The position numbers were made by a program, and so were the translations under genes. Positions 24,801 through 34,634 of a stretch of DNA of 64,000 bases are shown one piece after another. Positions within the stretch are counted from its first letter, which is position 1. Every line of letters starts with the position of its first letter. A model generated the notes under the pieces. That model saw only the letters and a list, made by a program, of their open reading frames with translations, ran no database searches and was not told the origin of the DNA. The stretch spans positions 6,102,012 through 6,166,011 of the forward strand of contig CM059623.1 of NCBI GenBank assembly GCA_030435675.1. The letters run 5' to 3'. The DNA comes from Steinernema hermaphroditum. Lineage: Eukaryota; Nematoda; Chromadorea; Rhabditida; Steinernematidae.

Positions 24801-25181
24801 CTCTTAGAGGCGCTGAGACTAGAAAGTTGGACCTGATGATCGACGAGAAGAACTTGAAGGAGTGGAAGGATGCTTCCTAGGAGTGTACAGTTTCCAGTAC
24901 GCACAAGGGAATCAAGTATGTCAGGGATGGTGCGTGAACCCATTTTTCGGCGAAGTCCCACTGTAGTCGAGACTGCCAGGAAGTCAGAATCGAAGAAGGT
25001 CTTCTATACGGAGGAAAAGGGGCTCCTCATGGGTGCACTCTTCGAGGTCCCTGCCACAAACATTCCCATACCGTAACCCTCACCCAAGTGGCGACATCTC
25101 CGCTCCCACGCCGCTCCGGACTAAACGACTAATCGAATCGCCTCCGAAGACGCCTCCTCGCGGCCTCTCCGCGGCACTCCG
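21826..25181. promoter_or_regulatory. Gene-free region between foldback element A and the P450 gene
   Basis: 3.4 kb with no recognised gene. TACGGTA lies at 22056, 22407, 23026, 24007, 24101 and 25069, ATAAATCA at 24124, and CGGCGCCG at 24316 and 24713. The last few hundred bases presumably hold the P450 promoter. Confidence 0.4.
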
Positions 25182-27012
25182 ATGTCCTGGTCGCTCGGCT
25201 GCCTCCTCGCGCTTCTGCTCCTGGCCCTCCTCCGATGGAGCCTGCGCCTGCGCCGCCTACGCAGGGACTTCCCTCCGGGACCGCTGCCCCTGCCCCTGCT
25301 GGGCAATTTCTTGCAGGTGGACCTGGCGAATCCGCACCGCTCGATGGTCAAGTGGGCGCAGCGCTTCGGGCCCGTCTTCACCGTTCACCTCCCGAAGCCG
25401 ATCGTGGTGATCGCTGACGCGCAGCTCCTTCGGGAGACCCTCGTGGCACAGGGGGACGTCTTCGCTGGCAGACCGGACTCCTTCCTCTACGGCATCTTCA
25501 CGCACCACCGGAAGGAGGGCGACGGCATCATCCTGAGCCAGGGTGAGCGCTGGCAGGCGCAGCGCCGCTTCGCCCTGCGCGCCTTTCGGAATCTGGGCAT
25601 GGGCACCCGGAAGATGGACGCCTCCATCATGTTCCACGTCAACACTCTACTCGTGCGCATCCAGAAGGAGATATACGACCTTGAGGTACGGTAGTCGCCG
25701 CGAATCCTACACGCTTCCCACACAGAGTACCGTAATCGACCTGCACTACCCGCTGGCTTTCTGCATCGGCAACATCATCCAGGAAATGGTGATGGGCCGC
25801 ACATACTCTTACAACGACCCCGAGTTCCTCCACTTTAAGCGCCTCATCGACAACACCCTCAAAGGGGTACGGTAGCCTTGCCCCCTTCCACCCTACAGTA
25901 TCCTAGGTGGCGAGCGTGCAGATGCTGCTGGTGGATGAGTACCCCTGGATGCGGCACTTCCTGCCCGGCTACCGGGGCTACGTCGAGGACGGCTTCGCCC
26001 TGCAGCGCTTCTTCATTGAGGAGATCGAGCGCCACGAAAAGGAGCTCGACGCGAAGCCCGACTCGGACAACTTCATCGACGCCTACTTGAGAGACATCCG
26101 CGCCGGCGAGAAGGAGCTCTCGTGAGTTTCGTGACCCGACGCCCCCTCAGAGAGCCTTGCAGGAAGCTGACCCTGGCACTGAACGCGGGGGACCTCTGGA
26201 CGGGTGGCATGGAGACAACGGTAACGACGCTCCGCTGGATGATCGCCTACCTTATCCACTTCCCCGGCATCCAGCGGGAGCTGCATGAAGAGATCGCCTC
26301 GGTGGTGGGCATCCGCCCGGTCTCCTCGGCCGACCGCCTTCGGCTCCCGAAGGTGCGTGCCGCCATCGACGAGATCCAGAGGATCATCAACGTCCTCCCC
26401 TGGCACATCCCCCACACCGTGCGCGAGCCCGTCGTCCTCCACGGCTACCGTATCCCCGCAGGGACAACGATCATGCCGCAGCCGGGTGCCGTCGCGCACA
26501 ATCCGCTTCTCTTCCCGCACCCGGAACACTTCCGCATCGGACGCTTCCTCTCCGAGAACGGGGAGTACCGACCCCGCGAGGAGCTGACGCCCTTCGGCCT
26601 TGGGAAGCGACAGTGCCTCGGCGAGGGCCTCGCCCGCGCAGAGCTCTTCCTCATCCTCGTCTCCCTCGTCCAACACTTTGAGTTCGGGCCCGCCGACGGC
26701 GCCGTCGATCTGCCCTCCCTCCGCAAGAATCCCGGCATGGCCAGCGTTCCCAACGAGTTCGAATGCTCCGTCCGCAGACGCAACTTCGGAGCCGCCACCC
26801 TCGACGACCGTTTCCACTCGATGCTCCGCAAGATGATGGAGGAGAAGCAGCGCCGCAAGGAGCACTTCGACGTCTTCGAGAGCTCCGGCGACGACGCCCT
26901 CTTCGAGGATGTCGCCGAGGAGTCGAAGGACGCTCCCCGCGGAGACGGACCGACGTCTTCGAAGGCCGCCTTGGAGGATCCCGAAGAGGGCGATGCCAAG
27001 AAGGTCAACTGA
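25182..27012 (+). CDS. CYP2-clan cytochrome P450
   Basis: Microsomal haem-thiolate monooxygenase. Four exons (25182-25685, 25726-25866, 25907-26121, 26163-27012) close to a 569-aa product; the introns are 40-41 bp. Residues 1-25 form an N-terminal membrane anchor followed by the proline-rich hinge DFPPGPLPLPLLGN. The helix-C WxxxR motif (ERWQAQRRFALR), I-helix DLWTGGMETT, K-helix ExxR (DEIQR) and haem loop PFGLGKRQCLGEG with the axial Cys are all present. The substrate is unknown. After the usual C-terminus the protein runs on for about 75 highly charged residues, unusual for the family. Two introns begin with GTACGGTAG. Codons are strongly G/C-ending. AATAAA is at 27080-27085. It could be related to nematode CYP33/14/36-type enzymes; I do not assign a family number. 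Confidence 0.93.
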
Positions 27013-28235
27013 TCCTCGGGAAATACTAAGTCTTTTCAAAAATCGGCTAACTTCTGCATGTAATCTCGGTGTGTGCGTGAATAAATGGAGGTGGTGGAGA
27101 CGCGAATTCGCAGGAAGATCGGAGATGGACTTTTTACCTCATTCTTCAAGAACGTACAGAACTCGTTGCTGCCGAATCTGGCCTTCCGGATAAGGTGTCA
27201 GTTCTCGGGAAGAGTTACTTCTGGTAACTGAGAGTTGAGTGCTTCCCCAGGACATTAACAACGGCTACGCTGGATCACTCATGTCCTTAAAAATATATTT
27301 GTAATGCTTCCATACTGTATGGACATCCTTGCTGGACATCTTCGCCTCATTGAAACTCACTGAAAGGTAGAGCAGCACGCGCGTCCATATCTTTCGTCGT
27401 AGTGGCTAACACTTTTCCTGAACAGGCCAACGAGGCGCATTGTCATTCAACTTCACAAGAATCATCGCGAAAGCTTGCTACAACTGTCGGTCATACGATA
27501 GTGAACATGCCAAGTGGCCGAAAAGAAAAAGTATAACTTTAGGGGCTTTGTGGCTTTAGCCTTTGTCATTGCTAATTTATAGAACGTAGCCATTTCAAAA
27601 GTGCATCTTTCCACTTTCCGAATGACGCATAAAGAAGCCGAATCTCGTGTGAATGTTAATAGTTGATGCATCGTGATTTGTTTTATTGTCAATTTAAACC
27701 AGTAGATGTAGTTTGAACTTCAGAAACAATCCTTAACAAGTACAGAAACGCGATCGGCAGTGCAGCAGTGGTGTGAAAACGTTGCTGTGACATTTGAGTC
27801 CCGGACAGTTGACTCCTGGACACAGAGCTCCAACGAAACGTCTGAGTTTGAGTTCACTACTTCTTATCTGCTCACCAGTTTGATACTTCGTAAACGACGT
27901 TTCTGTCGTTTACGAAGTATTTCTGTACTCTCAGGTGCGTACATGTTCCGAGTGTGGTTCACGGTCACGAACAAAGTGGTTCTGCATGACCATGGACATA
28001 AAAGGAACACGTCGTTCGCCTCGAGGCACGGTTTCCGGAATCATTCACGAGGGAACCTCTGAATAAAACCTCCCTCTTCTTCCCAAGGAATTCCTTTGTC
28101 TCGAGGCGGTATCTCTCACCACGATTTGCCTGAGCGCATCACCCCTCTGTACTTTCTCTCTCAACAAACTCGTTTATTTGAGAATCGTTCCGAACCGCGG
28201 TTTCTGGCGTTTCCACTTTTCGGTTCGGCCACACC
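27013..28235. other. Intergenic region with a short perfect hairpin
   Basis: 1.2 kb without a recognised gene. It includes the P450 polyadenylation signal and a hairpin with 16-bp perfect arms (27883-27898 and 27905-27920, loop of six), about 315 bp before the RRP36 start. The rest is AT-richer than its neighbours. Confidence 0.45.
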
Positions 28236-29049
28236 ATGGAGCAGCAGGAGGATTTGGCAGATTTCCAGAAACGTAGGTGATGCAGTGGTGTCTTGTGATG
28301 TTGGAGTTGATCGTTTAGGCGTCACGTCGTTGCCTCTGAAGAAGGTGAAGGAACTGCAGCAGAAACTGGGCCTGAAGCTCTTCCAGAAGATGATGAACGG
28401 CGATCCGAAGGCGGAGGAGCGCGAGCTGAAGCGCCGACGCGAGGACGAAGACGAGGAGGACGAAGAGGCGCCAGATAACAAGTTCAAGAGGGAGAACCGT
28501 AACCGACCTCGAGAGGTCTCCTGCAAGAAGCCGGTGTCCGTCTACCGCAACGTCTACGGAGAGAACACTCGCATCTCGAAGAAGAAGAAGGGCTTCGACC
28601 CTCGCTTTGATGGCCGCTGCGGCGAGTTCGACGCCATGGAGCACGACGAGGACTACAACTTCCTGAACGACATCCGGAAGAAGGAGAAGGAGACGCTGAA
28701 GAAGGAATACAAGAAGATCCGAATGGCGGATCCAGAGAAAGCGGCTCGCGTGAAGAAGGCGATTCTGGCGATGGAGAACCGAGAGAAGTCGCGGAAGGAG
28801 GTCGAGATGAAGCGGGAAGTCGTGGAGGAAGTTCGGCAGTCGAACATCGAGCGAATGCACAAAGGAATGAAGCCGATCTTCGTTTCCAACGGTGGGTGCT
28901 GGAGTTTTGATATTGTGGTATGGTCCATTTCAGGTCAGATAAAGCGTCGCCAGCTGGAAAAGAAGTTCGAGAGCCTGAAGAAGACCGGAAAACTGCAGAG
29001 GTACATGGAGAGGAAGGCGAAAAAGAACGACCGGAAGCCGGAAGTGTGA
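28236..29049 (+). CDS. RRP36: Ribosomal RNA processing protein 36 homologue
   Basis: Nucleolar factor of early pre-rRNA cleavage in the 90S/SSU processome (family role). Three exons (28236-28272, 28319-28891, 28934-29049) join in frame across introns of 46 and 42 bp. Family signatures in order are NRPREVSCKKPVS, the core DPRFDGRCGEFDAMEHDEDY with YNFLNDIRKKEKE, a long charged coiled coil and the C-terminal RRQLEKKFESLKKTGKLQ. Length (about 241 aa) agrees with the family. The start at 28236 gives MEQQEDLADFQKR before the helical region. It is convergent with the CRAL-TRIO gene, stops 105 bp apart. Confidence 0.92.
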
Positions 29050-29154
29050 TTCCGCTGGGTCTGTTTTGTTGTTATTGTTGTTACTGTTATGAACTTCCCC
29101 ATGGATCTCATGATTGAGAGATGTTTCGTTTATTTATCAGAAGGTTTCGAATAG

Positions 29155-31300
29155 TTATCGTACAACAACACCGTAGTGCAACTTCACGGGAATCCAGCCG
29201 CCGGTCGAGTTGGTAAATCGCACGTGGTACTGTCCCGCCCACTTGCAGAAGATTTTGCCCTGTTCGGGAGCCTTGAGGCTAGTGAGGGTGATGCGCGGCC
29301 ACACGGACTCTTCGGTTTTGCCTCCGTCGGCGCTGTAGACGACCTCGAAGTCGATATCGCCGTTGACGGTAAAGTGCCAGATGAGGTGTTGTCCCTCTTT
29401 GCATTCCCTGAAAGGACTTTTGTTGCGAGAAGGGGTAGGGGAAGGGTACTTGGAGATGTCGTGCTTGTGTTTCGACTTGACGGAGACCGTCTTCAGGTCG
29501 GGCGCTCCCTGCAGGCCGAGCTCGTTGAAGATTCGGTCCATGTCGTAGGCGCAGGTGGGTGTCACCGGTATTGGGAGGTTGCAGCACGACTCCGGAGGGT
29601 TGGAGAAGCCAGAATCGTCGAGGCGAGTACCCCCCAGCTCCACGGGGACAGTCTCCTTGTCGAGATGGAGGAGGATGTCCTCGGGCTTCTGGAGGATGAC
29701 GACGCGCGACTGCGTCCGCTTGTCCATGATGAATTTGGCGCACTGCCAGATGACGCTGAGGATTCCGGGGGGGTTCAGAAGGTAGAGACGGATCAGCTGA
29801 AGCGAGTCTGTAGGGTAGCGTGCGGGGCGAACGTGCTCACGTTCTCGGAGAAGAACTCGGACCAGATCTTGACGACGAGGCGCGCCAGTTTAGCGGAAGT
29901 GGAGAGGGGGTTGATGAAGTCACCGAGGTTGAGACCCTTCAAGTCGAGGACGGAGACGACGCCAGCAGGACGCCCGGTGCGCGCCTCGTGGGCGAGCATC
30001 GAGCGCTGGAAGCCGTCCTGCAGGAAGAAGTACGAGTGGAGCACGTGACTGAGCGGGATCGCCTTCATGATCTGAAGAAGGCATCATGGAAGGGTCGGAA
30101 GGGCAGGGAACGCACCTCTTTGAGCTCGACGCCCTCCATCTTCTGGAGGAAGACGACGACATCGCCCGAGAAGGTATCGTTCTCGTAGCGCGAAATCGCG
30201 AAGCGCTGAAAAGAACAGAGGATTACGGTATTTGTTGTGTTTTGTTCACGGAGAAATGTTCCCAATTTGAGGAGTCGAAGGCCGACGGTGGAATTGATTT
30301 GTGTGAAGAAGGTATGGGGTAACAAGCTCATAAATAAAGAAGCGTGAAGAGTTTGCTCTCGTGTCAGAACAAGAGTCTTCGGCCGAAGTACGCCAATTCT
30401 GACGGCGAAAACATTTGTTTTCACCTTCCAACTTGACTCTGACCGTGTTTTCCCTTCACCCCAACGAACCTCGAGGGTTTTGACGGCGATGGGGTGCGTA
30501 CTGAGGAAGTCGACGATGTCGGAGTTGGACGCGCCGCCGTAGCCCATCACCCGTTTGTGCGTCATGTACTCGTCGATCTTCTTCTCGATGGCGGCGACGT
30601 CACCGTTGTAGGCGCGGTGCCATCGCGCCCAGAAGAAGTCAGTGTTGTAGGCGGTGGGCACATTGGCGCCGAGTTTCTCTCTGAAAGGACGTCGTCAGGT
30701 GATCGGAGCCACTTGAACCCTCGGGTTGCATTGTCCTCGTGCGCCTCAAATGCACTCGGGAGAGAGCGCCTCGATCTTATCGGCACGAACAGCCTTTCTC
30801 CCATCAGATAACGCCAATTGCGACATCGGGTGCGCCGGAGGACTCGTTGGGAAGCTGATCGCTTGGAAACGACCACAGAACTGTTTTTTTTTTTTGTTGG
30901 AGAAACCGGTCGCCATGACGTCACGAAGGGTTTAAAGTTGTGCCGCCGCGTCGCTTTTTGTGAAGCCTTGACCGACTCTGAGTGGACTACTTTCGAGGAA
31001 GCCGAGGGAAAAAAGGGGAACACTCTCGGAACTTTCGCCGAGAGCGAAATCCGAACATGAAAGCACTTCGAATCCGGTTAGAAGAACCCTATTCGCCTAT
31101 CTCTACGAAGCATCAAAGTTTGTTTTCACTCTCTTCGCGCCCAAAGTCACGCGCACGAAAGCGGCGAGGACATCCTAAAAGATCCTTACAAGCCCGACAG
31201 TAAGAGAAATGAAGGCGGTAAGCACTTACTGGAGGATCTTGGCCCCACGGAGGTCCTGAGGGGTGAAAGGCGTCGGGGCGAAGCGTTCGACTTCAGGCAT
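29155..31300 (-). CDS. CRAL-TRIO and GOLD domain protein (SEC14-like)
   Basis: Cytosolic or membrane-associated lipid-transfer protein resembling the nematode CTG (CRAL/TRIO plus GOLD) family and SEC14L. Five exons: 31300-31230, 30680-30470, 30205-30116, 30071-29841 and 29796-29155, 414 aa, all phases closed. The N-terminal CRAL-TRIO-N helices include NTDFFWARWHRAYNGD. The lipid-binding domain runs through VVSVLDLKGLNLGDF and LIRLYLLNPPGILSVIWQ. The C-terminal GOLD-type beta sandwich includes GQHLIWHFTVNGDIDFEV and WAGQYHVRFTN. An AATAAA on the minus strand lies at 29134-29129. The first intron (30681-31229) is the longest, and its interior shows no coding character. The ligand is unknown. 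Confidence 0.9.
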
Positions 31301-32626
31301 CTTCGTCTTCTCTCCTACTCACCACCGTCGATCGGACGGCTGGCGGACGGTAATGAGCGCGGATTCCGGTTCTTCGTCACTTATATTTGTCGCGATCGCG
31401 CGACCACAACAGAGGAGAAACGAGAAGATGACCCCTCCTTCGGGGAATTGGGGGAGGGCTAGTTGCCCGCGGGAAGATCCTTTGGTCAGCCACGGACGGA
31501 CGACCTTCGGAGTCGATCGGATTATTATGCGATTGCTGCGCCGTCTGTCATGAATTCAAATCGATTGCCTGGTGGTGCGCACTTCAAATCGAGATCGGAA
31601 GAAATACGCGGAAAGCGGTTCGACGCACATAAACGGGTCGGGGAGAAAGGTTCATGGGAGAGGACGTCTGAAGGGGCAGGTTTCTTTCGAATGGATGGAT
31701 CGCCTCCGCTGGACATCCGAAGAACCAGCGACAAGAAGCACTGGCGGCAATGCGCGGAAAAACACGCTGGCGCTGCCTTCTGTCCTACTTCCCGATTTTT
31801 TTCTGAGTTTCATTTGACGCCTTCTTCGCGGCGTTCGGATTCCGGAAGCCGGTTTCGGAATCGTCGCGCAATTAAATTTGTCCACTTGAAGGAAACCGGA
31901 GAAGTACATCCAACATCCTCTGACCTCAATCGCAAAGAGTTAACAGCACTTCCTTTGTGTACGTTTCCTGCTCTTGAGTTCACGAAATACGGTATCGAGT
32001 ACGATAACATATGGCGGCGCAGACAAAAGCGACAGCACTCGCAGAACTAGGAAGAAGACCTGGCGTGCATAAAAGTAACCGGTATTACTCACCACAAAGG
32101 AACGAAGAATGACAAAGACAGAAACGGACATAAATAAACAAAGAATACTAAGTGTTTCTGGCGCACCTTATAGAGGTTATGGTCACTACGACGCGGAAGT
32201 TGTGGATAAACTATGATACGTCATAATGAAAGAAGGAGTAGAGAAATTTTCTGTGAAAAATGTGTGCACATAGGCTGTAGCCTAATATGTACCAACTAAA
32301 GGTAAATAGCTCTAAATCAGTCTCATGGTCGATAATGAGGTTCGCACTGGCTGACGGTTATACACTGAAAAGAAAGAACAGAGAACGTAACAAACGAGAT
32401 AGATGAAAATAAAACAGTGGAAAATCTTACTCGAACAACGTCGCGAAGTGAGATATTTGATAAGGATATTGTTCAGCACGGTTTCGATAATTCGGCCTGC
32501 GAGAATCGGATGAACAAGAAGTGTTTTGAATCTTTTTTTTTGAATCCAAGCGACTAGGTAAAACGTTTCAGCAAACCGGATAGGATCCACGACCACTTCC
32601 TGTCAGCAAAGTCGACCGAAGTGCTG
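31301..32626. promoter_or_regulatory. Divergent intergenic region
   Basis: 1.3 kb between the starts of the CRAL-TRIO gene (-) and the orphan six-exon gene (+). No domain was recognised in the chance open frames. It presumably holds both promoters. Confidence 0.4.
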
Positions 32627-34211
32627 ATGCAGTTCTCCCGCTCGGCTGGTCCTGCAGCGATGTCTCGTCTGCACCACTCCTGTTTCGAGACTCATTTCCA
32701 ACTCTCCGCCGATTCTCTCGACTTCGCCCGCCTCTCCGAAGCTTTGGTCCTGAGCAGGTTCTTCTCGAAGTGCTTCAGCAGAGTCGTCATGTTTCCAGTG
32801 CAGCCCAACGCAGAGGACGCACCGCCGATTGAAAGCACCATGGTGGACAGCTCACTTCCGAGTTTCTCTCAACCTTGTGTGAGCCAGTTCACTGAGGTGG
32901 AAGGCGAGCGACTGACATACAGCGAAGAGCGAAAAGTGGTAACTCATTCAACCTCGCGGAAGTTGCTTTAAACACGTGTTTCAGATCCTTGTCAACGTGG
33001 AGCGAAAAGATTTATCCGGACTCTTCTATAATCCTTCGCTGGGATACGTTTATGATCCTTACCAAGCGGTGTCGTTACTATCGAATTTCTTGGAGAAGGG
33101 GGCCGTGTTTCCTGCTTGGGTGAGGCACGTAAAACACAGGAAACAAGATTCAAGACTACCTGCCTTCACAATTGAACCAAGACTCCATAAGAAAACATAT
33201 GACCTCGTGCGGCAAGCTCAAGAGCAGCTGCAGGTAATGAATGCTCATGTTTTCTGCTAAATCACCATATCTTCTAGATCATCAGCGGATATGGCATCAT
33301 AGCAGGAGCCGAATTGATTTGTTTTAAACATTCCAATATATCCTTCAACCTCGACACTACTTGGGCTGGTCTGTTCCGCACGGGACTTGCCGTCCGATTT
33401 AAGGCTGCAGCCCGACCAGGTTCTCCCTGCTACGACGTTGTGGAATTGATGCAAGAAGAATGGAGACGTGCTATCCCAGCGAAATTTACGAAGAACGGTC
33501 CAGCTGTAAGTTGTCCGCTATTTGTTTGCAATTACTGTTTATTGTAAGTTTCGCGTAGAATTGAAACCTCATCACACCCACGACCTGAACCTCTACTACA
33601 ACCCCTACTTTGGATTAATAGCAAATCCGTCAACGGTGCATCGTCCGAAAAGTAGAAATCACGACTCTAACACATTTGAGGCGTGGATAATGGAGAATGT
33701 TTCGGGGACAGCGGCGACGAGATTCAAGATTGTTTGTGAAGAGGATCTTCCGGTGAGTGCTGTCGACTGCGCCTCTGTTCACCATTGCGGTTTTTAGGAA
33801 GATACCCACGAGTTGTGCAACTACGAACATAGGTGCTTTCTGAAGAACTGGCCCATGTCAATCGAAGGAGAACACTCGTGCACGGACTGCAAGAACCGGA
33901 GCTGCGAATCTGCCTCCATCCTGCAAGAAGTGAACTCCAGCAAAATGCTCGAGGGCGTGGCGTCGAATGACATGCTGCTCTACCTGACAGTTCTCGAATC
34001 GATAGCGGACGCAAAGCACGGAGAGTGAGTGATGTCGAAGATTATCATAGTTACTTGTATGTTGTATATTTTGTGTTTTGATGTGGATTGCACCGATAGC
34101 AGATTCTTCTTCGGATTTTCCAATCTCGAAGCAACGGCTCGTCGCAAAATAGATTTATTTGAAGATTCTACGAACAACGAGATCGACGGGGAAGTTTACA
34201 TGCTTCGCTAG
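32627..34211 (+). CDS. Orphan six-exon protein, function unknown
   Basis: I do not recognise the family. The model (32627-32935, 32985-33233, 33278-33505, 33549-33752, 33798-34024, 34103-34211) has introns of 43-78 bp with GT/AG ends and closes to 441 aa without a frame break, which argues for a real gene. No signal peptide or membrane helix is evident. Notable segments are a conserved-looking aromatic block (FYNPSLGYVYDPYQAV; later LNLYYNPYFGLIANPS, apparently an internal similarity around YNP..G), two glycine-rich turns (SGYGIIAGAELI) and a late Cys cluster (CNYEHRC, CTDCKNRSC) that could bind metal. The fourth exon uses the weaker acceptor TTGTAAG. Its last exon alternatively reads as part of a 60-aa secreted peptide. 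Confidence 0.7.
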
Positions 34212-34287
34212 GGACGAACTATGATTCGGATTCTGGCGGTTAATGGACGATATTTGGAGTGATATCGGTGGAGCGACTTGGACGTTT

Positions 34288-34634
34288 TCACTGAGGGCCC
34301 TGTGGAGCGGGCGCGGCCATGTCACTGCCTAAAGCACTTGTCGTCATGCGTCTCTCAGAGCTGCACGCACCGGGGGCTCCGGGAGCGGCGGACTGCGCAG
34401 CGCCGGAGTTCTCCGCTCCGGGCTGTGCCTGGCCCGGGATTATCTTATTGATGGCGACGTTTGCGTATCCTTTGGTGGTCTCCGCGGCGGTGGAGACGAC
34501 CTCCTTCGTCTTGTTGAAGGCGGACTCGAGGAAGTTCTTCTGAAACGCTCCAGAATAGCGAGGAGATCGGCCAAGGGTCGGGGGGATACACGGGGATTCC
34601 GAGGACTCACCGCGGCTTCGGCGCTTCCAGCCAT
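34288..34634 (-). CDS. Small amphipathic-helix protein, function unknown
   Basis: Three exons (34634-34611, 34539-34371, 34328-34288) with introns of 71 and 42 bp join in frame to a product of about 77 aa. After a short Ala-rich start comes a continuous amphipathic segment (NFLESAFNKTKEVVSTAAET, then TKGYANVAINKI), followed by a Pro/Gly/Ala-rich tail ending APAPQGPQ. The helix has an 11-residue-like periodicity of Lys, Thr and Ala reminiscent of lipid-surface-binding helices such as synuclein or apolipoprotein, but I see no family signature. Splice sites are consensus. Convergent with the orphan six-exon gene, stops 77 bp apart. Confidence 0.6.

Noticed and set aside
26083..27039. A 318-codon minus-strand frame
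   Set aside because: Shadow of the P450 last exon caused by its strong G/C third-position bias.
34029..34211. A 60-aa secreted peptide gene (signal-like start MSKIIIVTCMLYILC)
   Set aside because: Splicing 34024 to 34103 with a consensus GTGAGT donor and TAGCAG acceptor uses the same frame as the last exon of the upstream gene, which explains it more simply. Kept only as an alternative.
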